Shown here piece by piece: positions 36,901 through 48,565 of a stretch of DNA of 64,000 nt; positions within the stretch are counted from its first letter, which is position 1; every line of letters starts with the position of its first letter. The notes under the pieces were generated by a model that was not told where the DNA came from, made no database searches, and saw only the letters and a program-made list of their open reading frames with translations. A program made the translations under genes and the position numbers. The stretch comes from Rotaria socialis (lineage: Eukaryota > Rotifera > Eurotatoria > Philodinida > Philodinidae). The DNA lies in the NCBI GenBank assembly GCA_905331475.1, contig CAJNYU010000028.1, forward strand, positions 123,147 through 187,146. Direction: 5' to 3'.

Positions 36901-38218
36901 TGTGATTGCATTTGTGAAGCTTCGAAAATAGGTCGATATCCCGATCCGAAAATATCACCAGCAACAATGCAAGAATTATCAATTAAGAAAATGTTAGCTA
37001 ACGATATGAAAAAGAATGTAAACAATTTTATTATTCAATAAAATGTATCTATCGTTTATTGATCTTTTTAGAGTATTAATGATGTTAAATTACTTGATTA
37101 TCATTTCGCATTTTGGGAAGAACCACAAATGAGTGGACGACAACTACGTAAAGAAGGTATGCTTTACACGAAACTTGTTGAACCAGCAACAGCAATACGA
37201 CGTCTTGGTAATGCTACGCTGAAATCCCATCGGCATCCATTTGAAACATGGCGTAATGCCTATGTTACCTTAAGGTATGACGAAAACAAAAAAAAAACGA
37301 AATCTCTCTTGACGTACAAACTATTCAATTTTTGTGTTGTCTTTAGAGTTGATCGTCTCAACGTCTATTTGCATAAGTCAGATACAACTCCTGCATTATC
37401 ATATACATTACTGTAACAATACAGATTCTTTTCAAATACAAACAACTAAAAACAATCTTATGATTTTAGCGATGAAAATTGTCAAGGATGTCGAAGGAAT
37501 CGTATTGCTGATCGACCACATGCTGTTGAAATAATGTTTGTCAACGAAGTAAAATTAATAATGGCACCAAAAACAAAAGCTGAACAAGATGAATGGCTCA
37601 ATGCTATTATGAAAGGTCTTTCGCAGGGAGTAAGTATGATTTTCATCGAAAGAATAGTCAAATATAAGTTGTTGTTGCTTTTTTTTCTCCTCTATAGCGT
37701 ATGGCAATGAAAGATGAAGAAAATTCAGCAAATACAGTTCCATGCAGTGTGATGTTAAGTGATGAAAAACTATATGTATGTCATGATGAACAAGATAACG
37801 CACTGATTCGTCAACTTGACTCGGTAAAACTTGAATATATTGTACGATTACTTGTTGATCCTGAATGTCAGTACTATTGTGTATTAGTAAGTACAATTTT
37901 GAGACTACCAATAAGTTTTTCTATACATTTATTTTTTGAAGTCAATTGAACATGGAAATCAAGGATCAAAATCTTGGATATTTTATTTTCTATTCATTAA
38001 CGAAATGATTCAATTTGTCAAAGTTTTACAACAGACTTTATCGAATATTTTTCAGGTTCATACATACTTTTCCTATTGATAGTAACGCATTTTTTGTTGT
38101 CGTTGTATAGATTGAAATGGATGTTCATCCATTAACTGATTCTTCATTTCAACATGATTGTGAACGAACTGCAAAACGTCTTCTCCGATCGAATCGTCCT
38201 TTGTCACTTACTTCTTAA
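33980..38218 (+). CDS. PLEKHM2: PLEKHM2/SKIP-like RUN and PH domain protein
   Basis: Fifteen exons: 33980 to about 34069, 34109-34218, 34994-35228, 35293-35355, 35421-35607, 35666-36278, 36337-36421, 36464-36628, 36694-36782, 36894-37017, 37072-37274, 37347-37412, 37470-37629, 37698-37886, 38111-38218. In vertebrates this adaptor joins Arl8-positive lysosomes to kinesin-1. The N-terminal RUN domain is recognised from LLEHLDFALLYG, TNIGRGRAWFFFAFN and the SGLENIQFDL region. The large exon 6 is a Ser/Thr-rich disordered linker. C-terminal PH-like domains follow, with RKEGMLYTK and the diagnostic CQGCRRNRIADRPHAVEI matching human PLEKHM2. Oddities: I see no tryptophan, hence no W-acidic kinesin-light-chain motif, in exon 6, and the C terminus stops about 60 residues before the human one. 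The exon 1 donor is ambiguous (34057 or 34069). Confidence 0.85.
34458..34780. repeat. Foldback element B in PLEKHM2 intron 2
   Basis: Inverted arms 34458-34605 and 34633-34780 (148 bp each, a few mismatches) around a 27-bp loop. The arm begins CTCTGCCGGACCCGCTTCC. An N at 34457 touches the left end. It sits inside the 775-bp intron 34219-34993. Each arm keeps an open frame on its own strand giving nearly the same peptide, which follows from the symmetry and is not good evidence of a gene. Confidence 0.88.
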
Positions 38219-38540
38219 AGCTATCGATTTAATTATTTTGTGTACATCTGTCGAATGGGTGCTACTTTTGTTGTTTTACTTTTTCAAAAAAATCTTTGCG
38301 GATTTCATATTTTATTTACTCGATTAGATTGTGAATATTCATTCGATAGCTTTATTTTTTTTACATAAATAAAATACATATTATATGCATATGCAATGGA
38401 TGATAATGAATACATACGACATCTATCATTGATTAAAAAATTGTTACTAAGACAACTAAACTCTCTAAGAGAACCCAACAAAATGGTTATAGACATATTA
38501 AATTAATCATAGAAGAACATATCTTGCTGAAAGAGAGAAA

Positions 38541-40940
38541 ATGTCGCGTGCAGTTCCACCATTATCTAGAAATTCACAAGGTTTGTATAGAATAATTAAG
38601 ATTAAAAATATGCGATAAATGATCTCATTTGATGGAAATAATTTGCTTTATGAAAATGTGTAAATTATTATTATAAATCTGACTTTTGTTTAGCACCTGG
38701 TACAAGCAGTGGTCGTCCAATAGGTACGGCTACTCGCTTAACAACAGCAAGTGGAGTAAGTCAGCTGTGTTCGATTGATTCTAGCTATATAAATACTATT
38801 TTTGATTATAGCAACGTCCTTCAAGTCGTGGTGGCCCATTGGGTTCAAATATGCGTATTAAAGTTGAAGATGCACCGATGGTTCGAGGTGGATTAGGTGG
38901 TATTCAAAATCCTGGAGGACTAGGTGGTCGTCAAGTACAAGATCGAACATATTTCGTTGGTCTTGTTCGGTAAGTTTATTCTTTTGCTTTTTGTTTCGAC
39001 ACAAAAATAATTTAATTAATCATTAGATCAAAAGTATCGGATCTTGAATCAGAAATTCAACGATTACGACGTGAATCTGAATCATTCACTGAAGATAATA
39101 AACAATATTTTGCATTGAGCAAAGCGTTCGTATATTGAAAAATTGAATAGAAAAATTCGAAAAAGTGAACTATTTCTAGTGCTGAAGATTTATCACAACA
39201 AATCGAAATTTTACGTAATGAATTAGGCGATTATAATATGGTACGAATTATTTTTTTGACATTACGTTTCCGGATTTATTTTGAATTTTATTCTGTACAG
39301 GTCATTGATCGATTACAAACAACAGGCGAAGTGGCTGAATTGAAAAAAGAAATTGCAGATTTAACTGCTCATAATCATCAAGTCGAATCGAGTATTGATG
39401 AAATTTATCTTGAAAAACAAAGGTAAAGAAAACAAAACTTACTTCGACAATTGTCCCATCTCAAAAGGTCATTTCAAGAGTTTTAATAATAAGTTTTCAT
39501 ATTTAGAAAAGAACAACGAATTCAACGGCTCGAAGGTGATCTTGCTGCAGAAAAGAAAAAAGCTGAAAGAGTTCTAGAAAATATGGTAACATTCTCAATT
39601 TTTCTTTTCTATAATTTCTATGAACAAAAAACTTCTTAGAATCCTGAATTAAAACAACGTTACACTAAAATAAGATCGACATCCCATCATTTTCAAACTC
39701 AAATGGATACAATGCAAAATGAAATAACTTCGCTCGAAGGTCAAATGAATAAAATGCGTGAACAAATGTCGGGCGCAGTGATTAAACAAGAAGCATTATC
39801 ATTAGTTGAACAAATCTATGAACTTGAATTTAAACGTGATCAATTAAGTAATGAAAGTAAAAATATTCTAACACCAGATCAGGAACGTCAAAAATTAACA
39901 CAACAAGTCAAAGAAGATAATCAAGAAATAGCTGCTATGGATAAACAAATCAGCGAATTACGAGAACGAAATGAAAACCTGAAACAAAACTATGACAACG
40001 ACGATGTTCAAGCATCATTATTAGTTGCACAACAGAGTAAATCCACGGCAGCAGCAGCTGATGATGAAACAAAACAAAAATATCTTGAATTAAAAAAACG
40101 TGAACTGCATATTGATGAATTCTTTTCGACCTATGAGGAAACACGTGATCAATATTTAAACGATGTTAAAAATGTGCAAAAATCCAATTTAACATTATTA
40201 GCATTGATTAGTCGTACACTTGTTAAAGGTGATCAAGGTATATCACGTGATGATTATACACAATTGAAAACAAATGTTGATCAACATGAAGCCGAAAAGA
40301 AAAAATCGAATGATACTTTAGCTATTCTAGCTGAACAACATCGAAAAGTTAAACAAGATTATGCAAAAGTTGAAACTCTTGATCAAAAACTAACAGAGGA
40401 ACTTAAAGAATTAAAAAAACAATATGCTAAAATGCAAGAAGACCTTGAGAAATTCAATGATTTAGAAGGACTGAAGAAAAAAGCTGAAAAACGTAAAATA
40501 CAATTAGCTGCTGACAAAAGTAATATGGGTAAACAGAGGCAAGTTACTAAAATGGAAATACAAACTTTGCAATCACAATTTGAAGCTGCACAAACACAAC
40601 TACGAGATAATGAAACACATCAACAAGTAATATAACACATCATACTATTATTTTTTTTGTTATCCTAACAAGTAGTTAGATGACTACTGAGTGAGCCATA
40701 TGTGAATTCAGTCCGCATCCGGCTTTGATACCACTACAATAAAAAAATTTTATTTTTTAGCTTGTTGGTCTTGAAAAGAAATTACAAAGTGTTTCTCAAG
40801 CCTGTTTTCTCACTGACGAAGCTCTTCAATCTCAAAATGTGCAAGGTCAATATGAACAAATTAAACGTCAAGCATTAGAACTCGTTCAAGCGCATAATCG
40901 TTGGCTGATACAGAATTTCCAAAATTCGCCTATTGCCTAA
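38541..40940 (+). CDS. IFT74: Intraflagellar transport protein 74
   Basis: Nine exons: 38541-38580, 38694-38755, 38812-38969, 39027-39125, 39180-39240, 39301-39422, 39507-39585, 39640-40626, 40761-40940. IFT-B core coiled-coil subunit needed for cilium assembly; with IFT81 it binds tubulin. The N-terminal basic Gly/Arg/Pro-rich region (tubulin-binding in the family) is followed by DRTYFVGLVRSKVSDLE, aligning with human DKSYYLGLLRSKISEL. A nearly continuous coiled coil follows, with KQEALSLVEQIYELE, KQKYLELKKRELHIDEF and QLRDNETHQQ, all recognisable IFT74 landmarks. Length about 590 residues is normal. AATAAA lies at 40946-40951. It is 322 bp downstream of PLEKHM2 on the same strand. Confidence 0.93.
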
Positions 40941-41394
40941 TTTTAAATAAAACTTGTTGCTACATGTACGATTTTGTTTTTTTTTGTTGGCAACTGAGAA
41001 TTTTTTTTTTCTTCTTCTTTACATACCATATATATATAATATTTTAAAAAAAGGGGAAAAGGACCACAACAGAAAAAAACTAATCAGACGATAATGCACA
41101 CAGAAATAGAACAGCATTTTATTGCACAAGCTTACAATTTAATAAATAACAGTTGTTCGATTTATATACATCATAGATACAACCAGTGGAAAGAAAAAGA
41201 TATTTGACAAAAAAAAAAACTTTTAGCGAGAAAATAAGAAAAACGAAATGGCGAAGAAGCTAAAACATGACCAGTATTTCACATGACACAACAGCAAAAA
41301 GAACTCAAGGCGAACTATAGCGACAAAAAAGAAAAACGAAATTATTATTAAGAAATAAATAAATAAATAAACTCGTTATTATGATCAAATTAGT
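40941..41394. other. Convergent 3' spacer between IFT74 and the EMI-like gene
   Basis: Poly-A/T rich, with AATAAA for IFT74 and (AAAT)n near 41354 that contains possible reverse signals. No gene. Confidence 0.5.
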
Positions 41395-42472
41395 AATCGT
41401 CGTAGATTGTTTCGTGTTTTATTTGAAAATATTGGAGAAACAGTAGGTCGTTGACGCCATGGAGATTTTATTGGACCTGTTGTTGTTTTGCACGGACTAG
41501 ATGGATGATAAGGACCAGAACAGCATTGACAGAAACTATTTCGACATAATGGATTCGTACAAATGCTAAAATGTAAATTGAGAAAGTGTTATTCGAGGTG
41601 AATCTTTAAAATCATGTTTTATAATCTCTGATTGACTAAGTAATAATCAAAGAGTATGAATCAAATGGAGAGGGGGGAAAAACTCTAATTAGTTATTATC
41701 CTAGAACATACCCATGCTGATCATTGACATCAACAATTGAAACATAAGCACAAATAGGACAACGTTTTGGTACTGTTGGTCCATGTAAATATTTTAAATA
41801 TCCATAACGAAATGTCATTGTACTTGCTGCAAGATGAACAGTATTATCAGGCGATGATGTAAATATTTGCTGTGATGGTGTTGCTGGGAGATTATTTTCT
41901 ACAGTTGTTGTTGTTGTTTCAACAATGACCGGTATTGCTGCTTTTACATCAAGTAAATTTGTTATTGTTTGCATTGGTACAGTTTTGTATTGGACTTTTT
42001 TTACTGGAGTTTTATTGATGCTATTAAATAAATTACGCTTCACATTTTTTGTTCGTTTACGTCGATGATAATCTCTTAATATTGAACACCATTTTCGGCT
42101 TACACTTGAACAACATTTTAAATCATTATTCGATAAATTTTCAAATATTCTATCAATAATATGTTGCGTATTACGATGGTATAATTGTGTTAATACATCA
42201 AAATGTTTTCGCGTTGATATATAATGTTCATAATCAATTTTGGAAACAAATTTTCTTATGGCAGCATTAATGGGAGATTGTACGTCGCATTCTGATAATG
42301 GAGAATCAACTTGATTGAGAATGACACTTGATGGTGATAAACGAGATGGGGACGTAACACATGGAGAATTCAATGTTAAATAACCTGAATCTAAATAACT
42401 ACTAATTGGCATAATGGATTGCAGTAAATCATTGTAACTATCATTGTTTTCATCATTAACATGGCTCGACAT
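41395..42472 (-). CDS. FBXO5/FBXO43: EMI1/EMI2-like F-box protein, APC/C inhibitor
   Basis: Two exons (42472-41712 and 41565-41395) encode about 310 residues. The family blocks the anaphase-promoting complex in interphase or meiosis. Visible in order: DSGYLTL at about residues 28-34, resembling the beta-TrCP phosphodegron DSGYSSL of EMI1; an F-box-like helix set (IIDRIFENLSNNDLKCCSSVSRKW); and a C-terminal zinc-binding region with CPIC, CTNPLC, CQCC and a following His/Cys (PYHPSSPC). The tail NLRRLLI resembles the NLRRL tail by which EMI proteins engage APC/C, but here two residues follow. The protein is shorter than vertebrate EMI1 (about 447). One gene may stand for both vertebrate paralogues. 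It is divergent from RMND5, 546 bp away. Confidence 0.82.
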
Positions 42473-43018
42473 TATAAATGACTATTGAATTGAAATAAAT
42501 AAAATAGAATCTACAAATTTCTAAATAGAAACACGTTGTATAGAAAGCGTGAACAACATATAGTTCAATTCTTCAGAGATCGATGGGAAACATTTACAAC
42601 ACACATCAAATAATGTATTGGGTACATAAAAATAATCGTCTACAATTTATTATATATGTATTCTTGAACCTATAATTGACTTTCACACATGGAACAAAGG
42701 TGTTTAGCATTACGATGAATGAAGTCTTTGTTCTTTATGTTTCAACAATGAATCATTCATCCCGCTGAAACAAAGAAGTTATCATTTTCATTCTAACGAA
42801 ATTTATCTATTGATTGAAAAAGACTTTTTTTCTATCTTATAATTATTCTTCTGAAAAGTCTTATTATTTATTATAATATTTTACCTGTTCCTGAAGAGGT
42901 CGCTCACACATCACCATCTGATTGGCTGTTAAATTTATTTATGCAAATAACTATACATATAGTTAGTTTAATCTTCGTTTGTCATCATCACCATTACCAT
43001 TCGTAATTTGAAACGTAA
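42473..43018. other. Divergent intergenic region between the EMI-like gene and RMND5
   Basis: The 546 bp should contain both promoters. AT-rich; I see no distinctive motif. Confidence 0.4.
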
Positions 43019-44490
43019 ATGTCTATGACAAACAATATGTTAGGTATTGTTGAAAAAGACGTTGATAAAGCTGTTGAATCAGTTCAAGAATATTACAATA
43101 ATATTGACAGTAATATTGATAATGTTATTCAACAAATTGAAATGATGATTTCAAATTCAACTGATGATCAAATTATGAAAGCGAATATTCGTGATACAAT
43201 AAAGCCATTTGCCAAACAATATAGTGATAAACATAAAGATTTACATGGTTCAATATCGAAGATTGGTAAAACAATTGATAAATGTTTTCATGCAGATTTT
43301 GGTAATGTTCCAATATTCGAATTATTTGATAAACCAGAAAAACTGAAGTTAATTTATATGATTATATGCGAAGATTTATATCGACAAGGACGCATGTCTA
43401 TAGCTCAACAATTAATTGAAGAAACAAATTTAAGAGATAATGAATTGTTTAATGTAGAAAAAACTTTTCTAGAAGAAATAAATATGATTTTAGAAAATTT
43501 ACGAGAAAAAAATCTCGTGCCAGCACTCGAATGGTGTCAAAAGAAACGAAATGAATTAGATAAAGCCGGAAGTTTATTAGAATTTCATTTACATAAAATG
43601 CGTTTTGTACAATTGTTACAAATGGGAAATTTTGATGAAGCAAAAGTTTATCTATCGAATTTAAGACAATATTCAATTTTAAATGGTCGATGTGAACAAG
43701 CCGTTAATGAATTGATGGGTGCTTTTATATTCGCTCAACGAGATCTATCAAAATCACCCTATAAATATTTACTGGAACCACATCTTTGGTTACAATTATC
43801 AGAATTATTTATGCAACAAGCATTTCAACAAGTTGGACTCTCTCAAGATAGTCCGCTTTATGTTGTAATGAAAATTGGTTTTCAAGCATTACCTGCTCTA
43901 ATGAGGTAAATTTTGAGTTTTCCTTATTTGGCAATAATTTAGTGATATAACTGTTTGAGAGAGGATGTAACTGTCGTCGTCGTCGTCGTCGTCGTCTGAT
44001 ATAAAAGTTATTCTTTTCGGTTGAACTCCTGAGACGAATATTTTAATGTCTTTCTTAGTCTGTCTCATCGAAAGGCTGTTCTATCGTTTAAATCAAACTC
44101 ATTTTGTGTTTATGAATCATAGGATTAAATATAAAGTTTTATTTTAGCATTGTAAATGCCATGCAAAATACTCAAGTGTGCCATATTTTATCCAAAGATG
44201 AATTACCAATAGAAGTCGACGTTGGTCAAGAACATCGATACCATAGTGTATTTGCTTGTCCAATTCTGCGACAACAAACGACAGATCAGAATCCACCAAT
44301 GAAACTCGTTTGTGGTCATGTTATATCTAAAGATGCATTGAATAAATTATCTATACAAAATAAGCTCAAATGTCCATACTGTCCACTAGGTTAGTTCCTA
44401 AGATATTTGGCGAAACGATATTTTTTTTAAACATACAATATTTTCGTTCTAGAACAAAGTCCTGCGGATGCGCGGCAACTTTTCTTTTAG
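43019..44490 (+). CDS. RMND5A: RMND5, RING-type subunit of the CTLH/GID E3 ligase
   Basis: Three exons: 43019-43905, 44148-44389, 44453-44490. Catalytic-type subunit of the CTLH ubiquitin ligase. Landmarks are the LisH segment ([25 protein letters not shown]), the CTLH stretch with [10 protein letters not shown], a CRA region ([18 protein letters not shown]), and a C-terminal degenerate RING with [24 protein letters not shown] and the terminal [10 protein letters not shown]. All match the family and the length (about 388) is normal. Intron 1 contains a (GTC)n microsatellite. SEPHS2 begins 158 bp downstream. Confidence 0.93.
43973..43996. repeat. (GTC)n microsatellite in RMND5 intron 1
   Basis: About eight GTC units, uninterrupted. 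Confidence 0.95.
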
Positions 44491-44632
44491 AGGAGAATTA
44501 ACTCAGCTATTGTATTGTAAAGCATTGCTTTTTTTGTGTGTCAATGATGAAGATCAGTCGTTTGTCTTCACTTTTTTTCTCTCGTTTTTCTTTTTTAAAT
44601 GTACAGTTTGAATGTGCTGCGTTTTGATCTTG

Positions 44633-44635
44633 TAG
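44633..44635 (+). promoter_or_regulatory. Acceptor-like TAG before the SEPHS2 start
   Basis: TTTTGATCTTGTAG ends 13 bases before the ATG at 44649, with no upstream cis-exon evident. Candidate spliced-leader acceptor. Confidence 0.4.
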
Positions 44636-44648
44636 ATAGACAAAAAGA

Positions 44649-46116
44649 ATGCAGAGAAAACCTTTTGATCCAGTAGACTATAATTTATCGGCTGATTTTC
44701 GTCTGACGAAATTATCCGATCTTAAAGGATGAGGGTGTAAAGTTCCTCGAGATGTGTTGCACCGTCTGCTCGAGGGATTTCAATCTAATGATGAGAAAAA
44801 AAATCTCGGTGACGGGCAAATTTCAACCAATCAATCGGCACTCACGCCAGAGACTAAAACATCGCCGGTTATTGGTATGCTTATATATAATAATTCGTAG
44901 GAAAATATCTTCGAAAGTAATTTTTATAGGTATTGGCCTGGATTCTTGTGTTCTTCCATTGCGCCATGGAGGACTTTTTCTTGTCCAATCAACTGATTTC
45001 TTCTATCCACTTATTGACGATCCATATGTGATGGTAAATATTCAAAAAACAAAAGTAACCTTATTTGTGCCTATAAGATTTTATTAATTAGGGAAAAATT
45101 GCGTGCGCAAATGTCTTAAGTGATATTTATGCTATGGGTGCTATTGAAGTAGATAATATGTTAATGTTATTAAGTACAAGTAATAAAATGAGTGAAAAAG
45201 AACGTGATACTATTATGCCATTGATCCTTGAAGGATTCAAAGTAATGATTTGTTATTTTGGTCGAGGAAAAATATATAAGTTATTTTTGTTGTTGTTGAA
45301 ATAGGATTGTGCTGAAGAAGCAGGTACATCTGTTCAAGGTGGTCAAACTGTTGTTAATCCATGGTTAATAGTTGGTGGTGTTGCTACATCTATTTGTATT
45401 CCAAGTGAAATAATCATTCCAGAACATGCTGTTGTCGGTGATGTTTTAGTATTGACAAAACCATTAGGCACTCAAGTTCGTTTCACTATTGTATTCGGAT
45501 AAGAAAATGAAAATATTGTTTTTATTAAGGTTGCTGTCAATGCTTATCAATGGATTGAAAATCCAGATCGATGGAATCGGATTAAATCGGTAGTTACTGA
45601 AGATGAAGTACGAAAAGGTTATAAACGTGCTATGAGTTGTATGGCTAGATTAAATAGAACTGGTATATTTAAATGATAAAATAATTTTCTTTATCCAATA
45701 GAAATCCTTCGATTTTAGGTGGAAAACTTATGCATAAATATAATGCTCATGCATGTACGGATGTAACTGGTTTTGGTCTATTAGGTCATGCAGAGAATTT
45801 AGCAAAATATCAAAAAAATGAGGTTTCATTTGTCATACACAATTTACCTATTATTGCTAAAATGGCTACAATAACAAAAGCTTGTAATGATATGTTTAGT
45901 TTATTACAAGGTAAAAGTGCAGAAACATCAGGTGGTTTACTTGTGGTTTTACCACATGAACAAGCTGCTGCTTTTTGTAAAGATATTGAAGCACAAGAAG
46001 GTTATCGAGCATGGATTATTGGTGTCGTAGAAAAAGGTGATCGAACGGCGAAAATAGTTGATAAACCAAGAATTATTGAAGTTCCAGAAAAAGATACCGA
46101 AGGAGAATTATGGTAA
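44649..46116 (+). CDS. SEPHS2: Selenophosphate synthetase 2 (selenoprotein)
   Basis: Six exons: 44649-44874, 44930-45033, 45092-45241, 45305-45475, 45530-45662, 45719-46116. Makes monoselenophosphate from selenide and ATP, the selenium donor for selenocysteine. The N-terminal [19 protein letters not shown] reads through an in-frame UGA at codon 28, exactly where SEPHS2 carries selenocysteine and SEPHS1 another residue. The AIRS/PurM-type fold follows: GLDSCVLP with [13 protein letters not shown] (metal and ATP sites), [21 protein letters not shown], then [11 protein letters not shown] and [10 protein letters not shown]. Length about 393 residues is normal. A SECIS-like hairpin lies 125 bp past the stop. 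A pseudogene reading is unlikely because every other codon is intact. Confidence 0.95.
44730..44732 (+). other. SEPHS2: Selenocysteine UGA codon
   Basis: In-frame TGA within K-G-U-G-C-K, the redox centre of selenophosphate synthetase. It is exactly 27 codons after the ATG and is supported by the SECIS downstream. Confidence 0.93.
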
Positions 46117-46240
46117 ATTTATCATAGACGAATTTCTGGCGTGATTCGTTTATAATAGAATTTATCATAGGAGATTTTTAAAAGATGTTTTGTTTTCGAT
46201 TTATTGTTTTTCTTTTTCTTTTTTACGAAAATGGATGTAA

Positions 46241-46297
46241 ATGACGTATTAATAACGCAATACTTCAGCATGTTTTCTGTAGTAGTTATTAATCTGA
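46241..46297 (+). promoter_or_regulatory. SECIS element (form 2) in the SEPHS2 3' UTR
   Basis: ATGA (46241-46244) starts the 5' side of the quartet. A perfect 9-bp helix follows (ATTAATAAC 46248-46256 with GTTATTAAT 46285-46293). The conserved AA is at 46259-46260. An extra mini-stem (TACTTCAG 46261-46268 with CTGTAGTA 46277-46284, one mismatch) makes it form 2. TGA (46295-46297) closes the non-Watson-Crick quartet. Position, order and spacing meet the eukaryotic SECIS consensus. Confidence 0.88.
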
Positions 46298-46406
46298 CTG
46301 TTCCTATTAACTTTTGTAAAGAAAGATTAACCTAGATCGATTCATCTTTTTTGTCTCTTCTAATAATTTTGTTTCAAATAAAATAATTTTCCTGTTTACA
46401 CATTTC

Positions 46407-46409
46407 AGA
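46407..46409 (+). promoter_or_regulatory. Acceptor-like CAG before the BOLA2 start
   Basis: TTTTCCTGTTTACACATTTCAG ends 4 bases before the ATG at 46414 and follows an AATAAA (46377-46382) by 25 bases. This is the order poly(A) signal, pyrimidine tract, AG, ATG seen between operon genes that are trans-spliced. Confidence 0.5.
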
Positions 46410-46413
46410 TACA

Positions 46414-47024
46414 ATGGCAATTAATAAAGATAGCATTGAAAAGAAATTACGCGATGAACTTGAGCCAACTTATTTGGTAAGCATAATATTCATTATAGAA
46501 AAAGTTATCTTGTTGAAGTAGAGCTATCGGGTAGATCGATCTATAGAGTATTCTAATGTACAGAAGTGAAGTATCAAAAGCACAGTTACACAAAAACGTG
46601 ATATAATAAAATCATACGGAGCCAATCTAATGTTCGACGAGACGTGTCTTTCGCTAAATCTAATGAAATTATTTATAGCAGTACTCAAATGATACCTTTG
46701 GTTTAGACCGTTGAAGATTTCTCAAGTGGTTGTGGTTTAAAATTTGATGCTGTCATTGTATCGAAAAAATTCGAAGGTAAACAATTACTTGCAAGACAGA
46801 GGTATGTTTGTAAATTTTAGAATTCGGTCTATTCTATTCTTCAAATCTATAGATTAGTCAATGAAATCATAAAAAATGAAATGACTGAAATTCACGCGTT
46901 CACCCAAAAGACTTATACACCTGATGAATGGGAAAAGAAACAACAAAAAGCGATGGGTAATCCTGAATGTGAAACACAATCAATCAGTGCTTGTACTGGC
47001 AATTGTGGAAATTGCAAAAAATAA
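46414..47024 (+). CDS. BOLA2: BOLA2-like protein with cysteine-rich C-terminal extension
   Basis: Three exons: 46414-46476, 46707-46801, 46853-47024, about 109 residues. BolA2 pairs with the monothiol glutaredoxin GLRX3 to move [2Fe-2S] clusters in the cytosol. The BolA fold is clear: VEDFSSGCGLKFDAVIVSKKFEGKQLLARQRLVN, then EIHAFTQKTYTPDEW, with the conserved histidine in IHAF and the KFEGK...RxR helix-turn. The usual protein ends near TPDQW...; this one continues about 25 residues with NPECETQSISACTGNCGNCKK, containing CxxxCxxC plus an upstream Cys. AATAAA lies at 47068-47073, and DGCR8 starts 119 bp after the stop. Confidence 0.9.
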
Positions 47025-47139
47025 TTTTTTATTTTTTTTTCCTTATTACATTCTTTTTCAAGTTGTTAATAAACAAGAAGATTTAGTCAACGTAAAGTTG
47101 ATTAATGACACTACTTTATTTCCTTTCGTTTGAGTATTC

Positions 47140-47142
47140 TAG
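47140..47142 (+). promoter_or_regulatory. Acceptor-like TAG before the DGCR8 start
   Basis: TTTATTTCCTTTCGTTTGAG then TATTCTAG ends one base before the ATG at 47144, about 70 bases after the BOLA2 AATAAA. Strong pyrimidine tract and no cis-exon evident. Confidence 0.5.
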
Positions 47143-47143
47143 A

Positions 47144-48530
47144 ATGGAAGGTCAAGATTTAGAAGATTCAATGGACGAGAGCGTGATGGATAAATCCACG
47201 GATACATCTCAAACGCAACAAGCATCTGGACAACCAAAATTGTATAATCGATGGACTGTAAAAGGTTATTCCCAAGAAAAAAATAAACATAGTTTACCCG
47301 ATGGATGGTGTGAAGTATTTCATACTAGTGGATTTCCAATATATTTCCATAAGCAAACTCGTGTTGTAACATTATCACGTCCATATTTTCTTGGCTCCGT
47401 CAGTGTTCGTCATCATTTAATTCCAGTTGCATCTATCCCTTGCCTTTATTTGAAACAATTACAAGAAGAACAAACTGGTTCAGAAGAATCATCAACAGCC
47501 AATGATGAATCAAAATGCCCATTTAAAAATGAACAACAAGAAAATTCTTCAAATTCAGTATCCGATAGAAAACGAAAACGTAGTGAAGAAGATGTTGAAG
47601 AAGGTACGAAAATCTGTTCACTTCTTTTCACTCTCTATGATGATAATTTTTCAGGTGAAATATCTTCTCCTCGTGCTTCAACCGGCGCAAATCTTGAAGA
47701 ATCTTCACCATCTGAACAAACAACCGTTGAATCTACAAATAATATACCACCTGACACAATAGTAAAACGTTCAACAAAACCACAACCATTACCTGTATCA
47801 TTACAAATTCTATCTAATTCAACGCTAGATGATACACTCCGCTATAGAACATTAACATCGGATGAATTTCGTTCTTATTGTCAACGTCGATTAGCATTTG
47901 AGCCAGGTGAATTCAAATTTTTTCCATCGCTCAGTGATAAATGGAAATATATTCGTCAAGCACAAATGAAACGTCGTGAAATGAATATACCAGCTAATAC
48001 ACAAGTACTTGAACTTCAACCTCTATCATCATCATCATCAACAACAAACGATCAATCTGTTATCGTTGCAACTACTATCAAACCAGCAAAACCACCTGTT
48101 AAACCATTAATAAAATCAGCATCGGAATCATCAAATTTAAATAATAAAAAAGTTACTATTGATTTATATCCAAGTAAAAGTCCTATTGCATTGCTACAAG
48201 AATATGCACTTAAACGTTTGCAACTTTCTGTTCGTTACGATTGGTTTACAACAGATGTATCTAATTCACCCTTTGGCTGTCGTGTACTTGTCGGTAATAA
48301 TATTTATGGTACAGGTATTGGTCGCAATAAGCGTACAGCTAAATTAAATGCCACAGAAGAATCACTAGTTATTCTTGTACCGCAATATAAAAAATTACAA
48401 GAACAACAACAGCAGCAACAGCAACAACAACAAGCAATAAATAGAGATATTCTCATTGCCGATGGATCTATGGATGAAGAAGGCTGTATTGATGATGAAG
48501 AGCCACCTTCAAGTGTACATAATAATAATC

Positions 48531-48565
<35 letters not shown>

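Noticed and set aside
44649-44732. Premature stop making SEPHS2 a pseudogene
   Set aside because: The UGA is at the known Sec site and a SECIS follows; the rest of the gene is intact.
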